Assembly: GCF_008728855.1 (NCBI RefSeq)
Contig: NZ_CP042906.1
Location: 682,001-746,000 of the forward strand
DNA length: 64,000 nt
Source: Hypericibacter terrae
GTDB taxonomy: Bacteria; Pseudomonadota; Alphaproteobacteria; Dongiales; Dongiaceae
Direction of reading: 5' to 3'
The notes beneath the pieces are model-generated. The model saw only the letters and a program-made list of their open reading frames with translations, was not told the DNA's origin and searched no databases. The position numbers and the translations under genes were made by a program. Below are positions 22,216 through 31,664 of the stretch, piece after piece; positions within the stretch are counted from its first letter, which is position 1, and every line of letters starts with the position of its first letter.

Positions 22216-23586
22216 TCATCCCTGCAGCAGCTCGGCCGCATGGGCCGGAATGAATCCGGTCCAGCAATCCCCGGCGCGGAAGGCCGGATGCGAGAGGAGC
22301 TTCTTCAGGAACGCGATATTGGTGGCCACGCCGTCGATGGTCGTGCCGTCGAGCGCCTTCAACATGCGGTCGATCGCGGCGAGCCGGTTCGGCCCATGGG
22401 CGATCATCTTGGCGATCATCGGATCGTAGTGGAAGCTGATCTGGTCGCCCTCGCGCACACCGGTATCGACCCGCAAGCCTTCGCCCGCGGGCGGCAGCCT
22501 GAAGGTCTTGAGCGGGCCGGGCGAGGGCATGAAATTCTTGGCCGGGTTCTCGGCATAGATCCGCAGCTCGACCGCGTGGCCGGTGGCCGCGATCTTTTCC
22601 TGCGTCACCTCGCGCAGGGCGTCGCCGCCGGCGAGCTTGATCTGCAGCCCGACGAGATCGAGGCCGGTGATCGCCTCCGTCACCGGATGCTCGACCTGGA
22701 TGCGGGTGTTCATCTCGAGGAAATAGTAGTTGCCGGTGACCGCGTCGACCACGAACTCGATCGTGCCGGCGCCGCGATAGCGTTCCTGGCGCACCAGCGC
22801 CACGGCGCTCTCGGCCATTTTCGAGAGAGTCTCGAGCGGCAGGTTGGGCGCGCGGCTCTCCTCGACGATCTTCTGGTAGCGGCGCTGGATCGAGCATTCG
22901 CGCTCGAACATATGGACCCCGCGCCCGTCGCCGAAACCGAACACCTGGATCTCGATATGGCGCGCCTTCTCGATCAGCTTCTCGAGATATATCGACCCGT
23001 CGCCGAAGGCCTTCTCGGCCAGGGCCTGGGTGCTGTCGACGACGGCCTTGAGATCGCCGGGATTGTCGACCCGGCGCATGCCGATGCCCCCGCCGCCGGC
23101 CGCGGCCTTGACCAGGAGCGGGAAGCCCACCGTCTGGCCGGCGGCCTCCAGCCCGTCCGGATCCCCCGGCACGAAGCGGCCCGATCCCGGCAGGACCGGC
23201 ACGCCGGCCGCCTTGGCCAACAGGCGCGCCCTCTCCTTGTCGCCCATATCGTCGATGGTCTCGGGCGTGGGCCCGATCCACACCATGCCCGCATGGGCCA
23301 CGGCCTTGGCGAAATCGGAATTCTCGGCGAGGAAGCCATAGCCGGGATGGATCGCGTCGGCGCCGGTGTCCTTGGCCGCCTTCAGGATGTTGTCGATGAC
23401 GAGATAGCTCTGCTTGGCCGGCGGCGGCCCGATCGCGACCGCCTGGTCGGCGCTCGCCACATGCAGCGATTTCGCGTCGGCCTCGGAATAGACCGCGACC
23501 GTCTTGATCCCCAGCGCCTTGCAGCTCCGGATGACACGGCAGGCGATCTCGCCGCGATTGGCGATCAGGACCTTGGTGATGGGCAC
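22216..23586 (-). CDS. biotin carboxylase (AccC-like)
   Basis: The 456-residue protein is a complete biotin carboxylase. It has KVLIANRGEIACRVIRSCKALGIKTVAVYSEAD at the N-terminus, GYGFLAENSDFA, and the ATP-grasp glycine loop AAAGGGGIGMRRV. EMNTRIQVEHPVTEAITGLDLV supplies the catalytic Glu/Asn/Arg residues. It starts with GTG and has no fused carrier domain. Because it lies inside a pxpABC operon, its partner is probably the small carrier encoded at 20057-20275 and not acetyl-CoA carboxylase. ATP and bicarbonate would carboxylate the biotinyl carrier. Confidence 0.93.
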   Translation of the reverse strand: MPITKVLIANRGEIACRVIRSCKALGIKTVAVYSEADAKSLHVASADQAVAIGPPPAKQSYLVIDNILKAAKDTGADAIHPGYGFLAENSDFAKAVAHAGMVWIGPTPETIDDMGDKERARLLAKAAGVPVLPGSGRFVPGDPDGLEAAGQTVGFPLLVKAAAGGGGIGMRRVDNPGDLKAVVDSTQALAEKAFGDGSIYLEKLIEKARHIEIQVFGFGDGRGVHMFERECSIQRRYQKIVEESRAPNLPLETLSKMAESAVALVRQERYRGAGTIEFVVDAVTGNYYFLEMNTRIQVEHPVTEAITGLDLVGLQIKLAGGDALREVTQEKIAATGHAVELRIYAENPAKNFMPSPGPLKTFRLPPAGEGLRVDTGVREGDQISFHYDPMIAKMIAHGPNRLAAIDRMLKALDGTTIDGVATNIAFLKKLLSHPAFRAGDCWTGFIPAHAAELLQG

Positions 23587-23608
23587 TGGCGTCCGGCTCC
23601 TGCGTTTG

Positions 23609-23703
23609 CCCCCTCCCTAGCCCTCCCCCGAAAGGCGGGGGAGGGGACAGGCCGGAGCAATTAATCCCCTCCCCCGCCTTTCGGGGGAGGGTTAGGGAGG
23701 GGG
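23609..23703. repeat. paired palindromic repeat (REP-like), copy 2
   Basis: Inverted copies at about 23609-23646 and 23666-23703 share the outer arm pattern CCCCCTCCCTAGCCCTCCC with copy 1 but have a different loop (GAAAGGC / GCCTTTC). The element sits between the pxpA and biotin carboxylase genes within the operon and could affect mRNA stability. Confidence 0.75.
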
Positions 23704-23729
23704 CTACGCCCCCGTATCAGCTTAGCGCA

Positions 23730-24455
23730 CTAATTCAACATCGGCTTCAGCGCATCATGCACGGCCTTCGCCAGCTCGACCGCGCCGGGCGTGTCGGAAT
23801 GGACGCAGATGCAGTCGGCGCGCATGGGGATATCGGGCCCCTCGATCGACCTGACCTTGCCCTCCTTGATCGCGCGCAAGGTGCGGGCGACCGCCTGCTG
23901 CGGATCGACCGCGTGATGCTCGCGCGTGATGATGAGCTTGCCGGTCTGGTCGTAATCGAGATCGACATAATATTCCGCGAGGAAGCTGTGGCCGCGCGCC
24001 TTGTAGATCTTCTCATGCAGCGTCCCGGCCATGCCGAGCAGCGTGACCTTGAAGGCGTCGGCCGCGTCGCAGATCGCATGCGCGGTCTCTTCGTTGCGGG
24101 CCGCCATGCCGTAGAGCGCGCCATGCGGCTTGATATGGTTGAGCTTCATGCCCTCGGCATCGAGAAAGCCCTTGAGCGCGCCCACCTGATAGATGATGGA
24201 GGCGGCCAGCTCGTCGCGGTTCATCTTCATCTCGCGCCGGCCGAAGCCCTGGAGGTCGGGCAGCGAGGGATGCGCGCCGACCTTGACGTTATGCGCCTTG
24301 GCCAGCTTCACGGTCTTGTGCATCACCAGGGGGTCCGAGGCATGAAAGCCGCAGGCCACGTTGGCGATGCTGATATAGGGCATGATGCCGGCATCGTCGC
24401 CCATGCGGTAAAGGCCGAAGGCCTCGCCCATGTCGCAGTTGATTGCCAGTCCCAT
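23730..24455 (-). CDS. pxpA: 5-oxoprolinase subunit A-like (LamB/YcsF family)
   Basis: The 241-residue protein begins GLAINCDMGEAFGLYRMGDDAGIMPYISIANVACGFHASDPLVM, the diagnostic LamB/YcsF N-terminus with metal-site Asp and His residues. HIKPHGALYGMAARN and the ending CVHSDTPGAVELAKAVHDAL also fit. It is the A subunit of PxpABC-type 5-oxoprolinase. It follows the Gfo/Idh/MocA gene by about 70 bp and precedes a repeat and then the biotin carboxylase gene. Confidence 0.93.
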   Translation of the reverse strand: MGLAINCDMGEAFGLYRMGDDAGIMPYISIANVACGFHASDPLVMHKTVKLAKAHNVKVGAHPSLPDLQGFGRREMKMNRDELAASIIYQVGALKGFLDAEGMKLNHIKPHGALYGMAARNEETAHAICDAADAFKVTLLGMAGTLHEKIYKARGHSFLAEYYVDLDYDQTGKLIITREHHAVDPQQAVARTLRAIKEGKVRSIEGPDIPMRADCICVHSDTPGAVELAKAVHDALKPMLN

Positions 24456-24524
24456 CTCTCTTCTCCTTGATCTCTGATCCCTGGATTGCCGTCGCCGGTG
24501 GCCCGGCTGTCGTTGTTCGAACCT

Positions 24525-25511
24525 TCAGAAAGCGGGTTTGACCGGGGCGCCGTCCTTCGCGGCCGACGCCACCATGGCCTCCATCACCGCCACAGTATGG
24601 ATGGCATCGCGCGGCGGCACCGGGAAGTCGGGGCCGCCGGCGCAGGCGCGCGCGAAAGCCTCGAGTTCGGCATGGAGCGTGTCGACCGGCGTCAGCGCCA
24701 CCGGCTCGGGTCTGGCGGCGCCGGCGCGCTGCAGGCTCAGCTCGTGATCGTCCACCCGCGCATAGGCGTTGGCCGCGGTGCCATAGAGATAGAAATAGCC
24801 CTGGCGCGGGCAGGCGGTGAGGGTACCGAGATAGCCGGTCTGGCCCGAGGCGAATTCGAAGAGGGCGCTGGTGGTGTCGTCGATATCGACCTTGACCGCC
24901 TGGCGCTTGGCGATACTGCGCACGCGCGCGATCGGTCCCAGCATCCATTGCAGCAGATCGATCATATGGACGCCCATGCCGGCGATGCCGCCGCCAGGGC
25001 TCTCGGCGCGGTTCGCGCGCCAGCGGTCAGGCGTGTAGCTCATGGCGCTCGGGTTCGAGAACTGCGCTTCCGCGTGCAGGAGCTGCCCGAGGCCGCCCTC
25101 GTTCACCAGCTTCCGGATCGCCAGCGCCGCCGGGGCGAAGCGCCGGTTATGGCCGACGGCGAGCACGACGCCGGCCTCCCGGCAGGCGTCGGCCGCGTCC
25201 TTGGCGGCGACGGCACTGACATCGAACGGCTTCTCGACGAACACATGCTTGCCAGCCTTGGCCGCCTGGATCACATGGGCGGCATGGAGCGAGTGGGGCG
25301 TGGTCAGGATCACCGCATCGATCGCGGGATCGGCCAGCACCGCCTCATAGGTCTCGTAAGGCTGGGCGGAGAATTTCCGCGCGAAGGCGTTGCGCTTCTC
25401 GGGGGAGCGCGAGCTGCAGGCGGTGATCCTGAGCGCGTTCGACTTGCCCTGGATCGAGCTTGCCAGCTCGTCCGACCACCAGCCCAACCCGACGGATGCG
25501 GCACGCAACAT
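24525..25511 (-). CDS. Gfo/Idh/MocA family NAD(P)-dependent oxidoreductase
   Basis: The 328-residue protein has an N-terminal Rossmann fold (MLRAASVGLGWWSDELASSI), with the conserved HVFVEKPFDVS block supplying the catalytic-site Lys. VGHNRRFAPAALAIRKLV follows, then a C-terminal beta-sheet domain with GGGIAGMGVHMIDLLQWMLG. The family oxidises or reduces hydroxyl groups on sugars, inositols and related substrates. The glycine motif is GLGWWS in place of the usual GxGxxG. It lies between the ABC permease and pxpA genes, so it probably acts on the imported compound. Confidence 0.87.
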   Translation of the reverse strand: MLRAASVGLGWWSDELASSIQGKSNALRITACSSRSPEKRNAFARKFSAQPYETYEAVLADPAIDAVILTTPHSLHAAHVIQAAKAGKHVFVEKPFDVSAVAAKDAADACREAGVVLAVGHNRRFAPAALAIRKLVNEGGLGQLLHAEAQFSNPSAMSYTPDRWRANRAESPGGGIAGMGVHMIDLLQWMLGPIARVRSIAKRQAVKVDIDDTTSALFEFASGQTGYLGTLTACPRQGYFYLYGTAANAYARVDDHELSLQRAGAARPEPVALTPVDTLHAELEAFARACAGGPDFPVPPRDAIHTVAVMEAMVASAAKDGAPVKPAF

Positions 25512-25519
25512 GGGATCCC

Positions 25520-26548
25520 TCAGTCCTTGAGGCTGGCGACGAAGCGCAGCCTTGCCTGGTCGGCGACCACGGCCAGGATCAGCAGCACGCCGATCACCAC
25601 CGTCTGCAGATAGGATTCGATCCGCGCCAGGTTCATGCCGTTCTGCACCAGGCCGATGAAGATGGCGCCCAGCACGACATTGACGAGCCGGCCCGAGCCG
25701 CCGCGCAACGAGACGCCGCCGATGACGCAGGCCGCGATCGATTCCAGCGGCATGGTGGCGCCGATATTGGCCTCGCCGGATTCGAGGCGCGCCGTCAGCA
25801 TGATACCCGAGATCGCCGTCAATCCGGCGCAGAGCACGTAAGCCATGAACAGGTTGAGGCGCGTATTGATGCCGGAGAGCCGTGAGGCCTTGATGTTGCC
25901 GCCGATCGCATAGAAATATCGGCCCATCCGCGTCCAGTTCAACAGCAGATACATGAAAAGCATGAGGGCGCCGGTGACATAGATGGGGACGGGAATCCCC
26001 AGCAGCTGGCCGAAGCCCAGGAGCTTGCCGAAGCTGTCGGGCATGCCATAGACGGGGACGCCGCCGGTGAGGAAGAGGGCGATGCCGAATCCGACCGAGG
26101 CCATGCCGATCGTCATCATGAAGGGCGAAACGTTGAAGAGGGCGACGCCGGCCCCATTGACGATGCCGATCGCGACCCCGGCGCCGACGCCGGCGAGAAT
26201 GCCGACGGTAATGGCCAGCACCACCGCGTCGGGGTATATGGCGATCATGCCCGACATGGCCATGGCGCCCACGACCGAGGTCAGGGCCAGGATGGTGCCG
26301 ACCGAGAGATCGAAGCCGCCGGTCAGGAGCGCCAGCATCTGGCCCATCGCCACCATGGTCAGGTAGGTGGATTGACGCGCGACGTTGATCAGATTCTGCC
26401 CCGACAGGAACTTGCCGGACATGAGCGTGAAGATGACGACGGCGATCACCAGCAGGAAGGGCAGCACGCCGAGGCGCACGAACGCCACCTGCATCCATTC
26501 GGTGACGCTGCGCGTCCGTTTCGCGCCTTCCACCGGCTCGGCCCCCAT
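25520..26548 (-). CDS. ABC transporter permease (ribose/RbsC-type)
   Basis: The 342-residue inner-membrane protein has about eight to ten hydrophobic segments. The family block GGFDLSVGTILALTSVVGAMAM and the C-terminal GSGRLVNVVLGAIFIGLVQNGMNL fit the BPD_transp_2 permeases of sugar-type ABC importers. ATG 26548 shares one base with the stop of the ATPase gene (TGATG), so translation is coupled. A single permease gene implies a homodimer. Confidence 0.92.
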   Translation of the reverse strand: MGAEPVEGAKRTRSVTEWMQVAFVRLGVLPFLLVIAVVIFTLMSGKFLSGQNLINVARQSTYLTMVAMGQMLALLTGGFDLSVGTILALTSVVGAMAMSGMIAIYPDAVVLAITVGILAGVGAGVAIGIVNGAGVALFNVSPFMMTIGMASVGFGIALFLTGGVPVYGMPDSFGKLLGFGQLLGIPVPIYVTGALMLFMYLLLNWTRMGRYFYAIGGNIKASRLSGINTRLNLFMAYVLCAGLTAISGIMLTARLESGEANIGATMPLESIAACVIGGVSLRGGSGRLVNVVLGAIFIGLVQNGMNLARIESYLQTVVIGVLLILAVVADQARLRFVASLKD

Positions 26549-28092
26549 CACGCCGCCTCCCTCTCGAAGAAATGTCTCAACACCTTGTCCTCGGTGATAT
26601 CGGCCCCCTGCAGTTCCGCCCGCAAGGAGCCGCGATACATGACATAGGCACGGTTGGTCAGATGCAGGATTTCCGGCAGGTCCGAGGAGATCAGCAGCAC
26701 GCCGGCCCCGGCCTGGCAGAGATCGCGGATGAACTCGTAGATCGCGACGCGGGTACCGACATCGACGCCGACCGTCGGCTCGTCGAACACGAAGAGCTTG
26801 ACCTCGCGGGTGAGCGCCTTGGCCAGCAGCACCTTCTGCTGATTGCCGCCGGAGAAATGCTCGACGGGGCGCTCGATGTTGAGCGGATGCAGCTGCAGCT
26901 TCTGTGCCAGGGTCTTCGCGACCGTCCTTTCGGCGGCTCGCTTGAGGAAGAAGGGGCCGGAGAAAGCATCGTCATGGAGCACCGGGAGCGCGATGTTCTC
27001 GCGCGCGCCGCGGCCGACAACCAGGCCCTCGGCGCGCCGGTCGGGCGGCACGTAGAAGAAGCCGCGATCGAGCATGCGGCGCGGGGTGGTGCGGGTCGTA
27101 TCCTGCCCCAGGAAGCGAACATGGCCGGACTGAATCGGCTCGATGCCGAAGCAGGCGCGCGCCACTTCCGATTTGCCGGAGCCGACCAGGCCCGCGAGCC
27201 CCACGATCTCGCCCGCCCGAACCCGGATCGACACGTCGCGCACGGTATCGGTCGCCGTGGTGAGATGCTCGACTTCGAGCAGGGTGTCGGCCGGCTTGTA
27301 GGCGACCTTGGGGAAGATCTGGCTGATCACGCGGCCGGTCATGAGCTCGACCAGCCGGCTCTCACTGGCCTGGGCCACCGGGAGGGTCGCGATATATTTG
27401 CCGTCGCGCAGGACGGTGATGCGGTCGCCGATGCGTTTGATCTCGGCCAGCCGGTGGGTGATGTAGATGACACCCACGCCCTGCGCCTTGGCCTGTGCGA
27501 TCAGGGCGAACAGGCGCGCGGTCTCGCGCTCGGTGAGCGAGGCCGTGGGCTCGTCGAGGATCAGCACCGAGAGATCCGAGCGGAAGGCTTTGGCGATCTC
27601 GACCATCTGCTGCTCGGCGCGGCTCAGATGACCGACGCGGCGAGTGGGCTTCAGCGGGAAGCCCAGCCGGTCCAGCATCTCGACCGCGCGCCGATGCATC
27701 GCGGCCTTGTCGAGGAACGGTCCCGACTTCGTCTCGGCGCCGAGGAAGAGGTTCTGCTCGACCGACATCTGCGGCACCAGGGAGAATTCCTGGAATACGG
27801 CGCTGATGCCGAGCCCGCGCGCCTGATGCACGGAGTGGAGATCGATCGGATGGCCCTTGAAGAGGATGCGCCCGCCCGTCGGCTTGTGGGCGCCGGCCAC
27901 CATCGAGATCAGGGTCGATTTGCCGGCGCCATTCTCGCCGAACAGGACATGCACCTCGCCCGCGCGCAGATCGAAATCCACGCGATCGAGGGCAAGCACG
28001 CCCGGAAACTGCTTGCTGACGGATTCGAGACGGAGCAGCGGGAGCCCGCCTTCAGGCGGGCTCCCGACCGGCTCCGCAAGTCCGATCGTCAC
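26548..28092 (-). CDS. sugar-type ABC transporter ATPase (RbsA/MglA-like)
   Basis: The 514-residue protein has two ABC domains. The first has Walker A GENGAGKST, signature LSRAEQQMVEIAKAF and Walker B LILDEPTAS. The second has GLVGSGKSEV in the degenerate Walker A, signature FSGGNQQKVLLAKAL and KLFVFDEPTVGVDVG. This fusion is typical of ribose, galactose and autoinducer-2 importers. It starts with GTG at 28092, about 45 bp after the binding-protein gene. Confidence 0.93.
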   Translation of the reverse strand: MTIGLAEPVGSPPEGGLPLLRLESVSKQFPGVLALDRVDFDLRAGEVHVLFGENGAGKSTLISMVAGAHKPTGGRILFKGHPIDLHSVHQARGLGISAVFQEFSLVPQMSVEQNLFLGAETKSGPFLDKAAMHRRAVEMLDRLGFPLKPTRRVGHLSRAEQQMVEIAKAFRSDLSVLILDEPTASLTERETARLFALIAQAKAQGVGVIYITHRLAEIKRIGDRITVLRDGKYIATLPVAQASESRLVELMTGRVISQIFPKVAYKPADTLLEVEHLTTATDTVRDVSIRVRAGEIVGLAGLVGSGKSEVARACFGIEPIQSGHVRFLGQDTTRTTPRRMLDRGFFYVPPDRRAEGLVVGRGARENIALPVLHDDAFSGPFFLKRAAERTVAKTLAQKLQLHPLNIERPVEHFSGGNQQKVLLAKALTREVKLFVFDEPTVGVDVGTRVAIYEFIRDLCQAGAGVLLISSDLPEILHLTNRAYVMYRGSLRAELQGADITEDKVLRHFFEREAA

Positions 28093-28136
28093 TTGCGGCA
28101 GGCCTTCTTTGCGTTAAGTCGTCGGCACGGGCGACG

Positions 28137-29207
28137 TCATTCGACCGTGAAGGTCGGCTTGAAGTCGTCCGGGGCCAGCGAGGAGTCGCGGTCGAAGGTC
28201 TTCACATTGGCGCTGTCGATCACATAGATCTTCGGCCCGACGCGCAGGTCGAAGTCCTTTTTCTCCAGGATACGGACGATCTGGTCGATCGCGACGCGGC
28301 CCTGGATCACGGGCGAATCGGTCGGCGCCGCCATGATGCGGCCGGACTTGATGCCCTCATAGACCGGCGGGGTGAAGTAGTAGGCGAGCACCTTCACCTT
28401 GTCCTCGAGCCCGCGGTCGCGCAGCAGGCCGATCGCGGCTTCTGCCGTCGGCGAGGTGCCGACGATGTATTTGACGTCCGGATAGGCTTCGAGGGTGTCT
28501 TCCACCAGCTTCAGCTGAACTTCCTTGCCGGTGTCGCCGTACTTGGTATCGACGACTTCGATGTCGCTGTCCTTGACGGCATCGAGGAAGCCCTTGTTGC
28601 CGTCCTCGACCCAGCCCGCGCCGGCCGGTCCCGGGAACCAGGCGACCTGCACCTTGCCCGAGCCCTTGGGATGCATCTTCGCCAGATATTCGCCGGTCAT
28701 GTAGCCCATCTGCCCGAAGGAGACGAGCGACTTGGCGGCGACGTCCGGCGAGGAGATGCCGTTGATCACGTCGATGACCGGGATGTTCTTCTTCTTGAGT
28801 TCCGAGACCAGATTGTTCAGGCCGTCGGCGGAAATGGCGCCGATGACGACGCCCTGGGCGCCGGCCGCGACGCAATCCTCGATCTGCGAGATCTGCTTGG
28901 CGAGATTGGTGTAACCGCCAGCCTCGACCAGCGTCATCTTCACACCCTGGCGCTTCGATTCGGCGAATACGCCGTAATCGACGGCCATCCAATAGGCGTC
29001 CTTCATATGCGGGAAGGAGACACAGATGTCCCACTTCTTGTCCGCCTTATCGAGCGGCGTGTAATCCGCCTCCGTATGCGGGCCTGCGAAGTCGAAACCT
29101 TTCCAGATCTGGACCGGGAACGGATACCACTCCTTCGCCATCGCCGCCGTCGACATCGCGACCGCGACGACGCCTGCCGTGAGCACGGCTAAACCTTTGC
29201 GTGTCAT
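28137..29207 (-). CDS. TorT-like periplasmic substrate-binding protein
   Basis: The 356-residue protein has a Sec signal peptide (MTRKGLAVLTAGVVAVAMSTAAMA, cleavage after AMA). The mature part resembles TorT: WYPFPVQIWKGF, KWDICVSFPHMKDAYWMAVDYG, VEAGGYTNLAKQISQIEDCVAAGAQGVVIG. TorT itself senses TMAO with TorS; here the gene is first in an ABC operon, so the protein delivers substrate to the importer. GAGG stands before the ATG. The ligand could be a methylated or cyclic amine, but the sequence does not say. Confidence 0.87.
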   Translation of the reverse strand: MTRKGLAVLTAGVVAVAMSTAAMAKEWYPFPVQIWKGFDFAGPHTEADYTPLDKADKKWDICVSFPHMKDAYWMAVDYGVFAESKRQGVKMTLVEAGGYTNLAKQISQIEDCVAAGAQGVVIGAISADGLNNLVSELKKKNIPVIDVINGISSPDVAAKSLVSFGQMGYMTGEYLAKMHPKGSGKVQVAWFPGPAGAGWVEDGNKGFLDAVKDSDIEVVDTKYGDTGKEVQLKLVEDTLEAYPDVKYIVGTSPTAEAAIGLLRDRGLEDKVKVLAYYFTPPVYEGIKSGRIMAAPTDSPVIQGRVAIDQIVRILEKKDFDLRVGPKIYVIDSANVKTFDRDSSLAPDDFKPTFTVE

Positions 29208-29339
29208 TGTTTTAAGCCTCCCTCCATGTCGTTGGACCGGCCCGTTCATTCGGCCGGCTTCAGATTGCGGGCTGATCCTTGCGCAGCGACTAGATATTGT
29301 AAAATCACAAAAACCCTGCATTTATTATCGGAAAATCAG
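29208..29339. promoter_or_regulatory. divergent intergenic region with LysR-type target
   Basis: The AT-rich stretch around 29291-29330 (TAGATATTGTAAAATCACAA and following bases) lies between the LysR gene and the ABC operon. ATTGTAAAATCACAAT-like dyads with T-N11-A spacing are possible LysR sites. No clear -35/-10 pair could be fixed. Confidence 0.35.
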
Positions 29340-30257
29340 ATGTCTATCTCGCTGCGCCAGGTCCGTTACTTCATCGCCACCGCCGAGGCCGGAAAGGTCT
29401 CCACGGCCGCCTCGGCGCTGGGCGTGTCGCAATCGGCCGTGACCGAGGCGATCAAGGTGCTGGAGCGGGAAACCGGATCCCGGTTGTTTCGCCGCTTTTC
29501 CAACGGGGTGGCGCTGACGCCGGAGGGAAACCAGTTCCTGCTCCATGCGCGCAACGTGACGGCGGCGGTGCAGGATGCGCTGCGGGCGCCGCGCCAGGTG
29601 CGGGTCGATCTGACCGGCAAGGTTTCGGTCGCGATGACTTACACGGTGGCCGGCTATTTCATGCCGGCACCGCTGGCGCGCTTCCGGCGCAGCTTTCCCG
29701 GGATCGAGATCGAGCTCCATGAGATGGATCGGCGCGAGATCGAGGCGCGGCTGGTGGAGGGCACGATGGATCTCGCCGTCATCCTCACCTCGAATCTCCA
29801 TAATGACGCCGAGATCGAGACCGAGACCTTGATCCAGTCGAAGCGGCGTCTATGGCTTCCCACCAACCATCCGCTGGCCCATACCGGCCGCGTGACCCTG
29901 GCCGACGTGGCGCCCGAGCCCTACATCATGCTGCTGATCGACGAGGCCGAGCAGACCGCGATCAGCTACTGGCACAAGCGCGGTTTCTCCCCCAACGTCG
30001 TGTTCCGCACGTCTTCGGTCGAGGCGGTGCGCAGCATGGTGGCGACCGGAGCGGGGGTCGCCATCCTCTCCGACATGGTCTATCGCCCCTGGTCGCTCGA
30101 AGGCGACCGCATCGAGGCGCGCCTGATCGACGACGATGTGCCCTCGATGAATGTGGGCCTCGCCTGGAAGCGCGGCGCCAAGCTCGATCCTTGCGCCAAG
30201 GCGCTGCGCGACTTCTGCCACATCACCTACAACTCCGCCGGCGCGATGACGGTGTGA
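29340..30257 (+). CDS. LysR-family transcriptional regulator
   Basis: The 305-residue protein has the N-terminal winged HTH (LRQVRYFIATAEAGKVSTAASALGVSQSAVTEAIKVLERETGSRLFRR) and a LysR substrate-binding domain with GKVSVAMTYTVAGYFMPAPLARFRRSFPG. The start at 29340 is chosen because the HTH begins there; the longer frame has no support. It is divergent from the TorT/ABC/pxp operon and is its most likely regulator, with the imported compound as coinducer. Confidence 0.92.
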   Translation: MSISLRQVRYFIATAEAGKVSTAASALGVSQSAVTEAIKVLERETGSRLFRRFSNGVALTPEGNQFLLHARNVTAAVQDALRAPRQVRVDLTGKVSVAMTYTVAGYFMPAPLARFRRSFPGIEIELHEMDRREIEARLVEGTMDLAVILTSNLHNDAEIETETLIQSKRRLWLPTNHPLAHTGRVTLADVAPEPYIMLLIDEAEQTAISYWHKRGFSPNVVFRTSSVEAVRSMVATGAGVAILSDMVYRPWSLEGDRIEARLIDDDVPSMNVGLAWKRGAKLDPCAKALRDFCHITYNSAGAMTV

Positions 30258-30326
30258 GGCTTCGCGGTGTTGGCCAAGCGGCGGCATTCCGTTCCTGTCA
30301 TGTTTCATGTCATCGCCGGACTTGAT

Positions 30327-31602
30327 CCACGGCTGTCCGGTTCCGGTTTCAGCTCCATTGTAGCGCCATTTGATGTGGGTTCGGAATTGGGGCGGTTTCG
30401 GGTTCGAGCAGGCGGTCGATGCGCCTGCGATGCATGAGGTTGGCGCGCACGAGGCGGGCGAAGGCCAACGGGCTGTGACCGTCCTTGATGGCTTTCTGTG
30501 CCAATCGCAACAACAGGAAAGCGATCAGGGCGACGGCGATCTGGATGCGAACGGCGTTCTCGGAAGTGCCGAGAAAGCGGGTGATTTTCAGGGTCTGCTT
30601 GACCCACCGGAAGAACAGCTCGATCGCCCAGCGGCGCTTGTAGAGGTCTGCGATCTCCTGGGCGCTGGCGTCGAGATCGTTGCACAAGATGCGCAGGATC
30701 TTGCCGGTTTCGGTCTTCACGCGGATCTCGCGGACCGGGTCTTGGAAGGGGTTTTTGCGGCTGGCGGCTTGGCGGGCCGGGAGATATCCGATCCGGTCGG
30801 AGAGAATGGCGCTGCCCCGGGGCAGGGCGTTCTCGGCGACGAGGGTCAGGGGTGTGTTGGATTTGAAGCGAGTGACGATGCGGCATCCGGCAGCGTCCAG
30901 CTTGGCCCACCAGGCATAGTCGTAATAGCCGAGGTCGAAGACATAGGTGGCGCCGGGCTCGACCGGCATGTCGTGGGCGGGGGTAATGTCGTTGACATTC
31001 GCCGCACTGACAGCGGCATAGATGGGGCGGTCGGCGTCGGGATCGTAGATCACATGCAGCTTGGCGCCGCAGACGCCGGCGCTGAAACGGGCCCAATCGG
31101 CGCTCAGACCGCTCAATCGCAAGCCAGTGGAATCGATCAGATAGGTGGTTTCGGCGATCTTGCGGCGCAGCCCGCGATGGGCCTGCTTGATCATCACGGC
31201 GAGCAACTCGGCGAACAGCCCGCTCGGCCTTATGGCATTGGCATCGGCCAGCGTCGAACGGCGAACCTCGCCCGTTCCCAGGTGATAGAGCCGCGCCGCG
31301 TGGCTCGTCAGCCCGCTCACGATCTCCCGCAGGCTCGTCGCGCCCGAAAGCTGGCCGTAGAGCAGCGCCACGAACTGGCCCTTGGTCGTCAACCGCCGCA
31401 CCCGAGCATCGCTATTGTGGGCCTCGACCAGCCGATCGAAGTCGAGCCACGCAACCTGCTTAAGAACCGAATGAAATACGCTATTCTGGTGCCGCATGGC
31501 GCTGACCCTCTGCCCGTGTCCCGAAACGTTTGCCGACGTTCAGGACCGAGTAGAATCAACGCCATGCACCGCGTCCACAAAAACTCAACCGGACAGCCGT
31601 GG
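30327..31602. mobile_element. IS4-like insertion sequence region
   Basis: The transposase gene is bounded by inverted copies of CCACGGCTGTCCGGTT at 30327-30342 and 31587-31602. The same 16-bp block recurs near 31690 and, slightly altered, near 32020 outside the element, so it belongs to a genomic repeat and may not be the true IS end. Exact ends and target duplication could not be fixed. Confidence 0.6.
30349..31497 (-). CDS. IS4-family transposase
   Basis: The 382-residue DDE transposase has the first catalytic Asp in TYLIDSTGLRLS, the second in ATYVFDLGYYDY and the Glu in YKRRWAIELFFRWVKQTLKI, the Y(2)R(3)E(6)K signature of IS4. An N-terminal DUF4372-type segment (FDRLVEAHNSDARVRRLTTKGQFVALLYGQLSG) is present. 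The frame is intact, so the element may be active. It lies between the LysR gene and bioY in a repeat-rich interval. Confidence 0.93.
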   Translation of the reverse strand: MRHQNSVFHSVLKQVAWLDFDRLVEAHNSDARVRRLTTKGQFVALLYGQLSGATSLREIVSGLTSHAARLYHLGTGEVRRSTLADANAIRPSGLFAELLAVMIKQAHRGLRRKIAETTYLIDSTGLRLSGLSADWARFSAGVCGAKLHVIYDPDADRPIYAAVSAANVNDITPAHDMPVEPGATYVFDLGYYDYAWWAKLDAAGCRIVTRFKSNTPLTLVAENALPRGSAILSDRIGYLPARQAASRKNPFQDPVREIRVKTETGKILRILCNDLDASAQEIADLYKRRWAIELFFRWVKQTLKITRFLGTSENAVRIQIAVALIAFLLLRLAQKAIKDGHSPLAFARLVRANLMHRRRIDRLLEPETAPIPNPHQMALQWS

Positions 31603-31664
31603 ACTTGATCCGGCGATCCAGGGGGGCGTGGACGCGCTGATTGTCAACACCTTGCTTGGGGCAA

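Noticed and set aside
25512-26498. N-terminal extension of the Gfo/Idh/MocA gene
   Set aside because: It is a shadow of the permease gene; the Rossmann fold begins at 25511.
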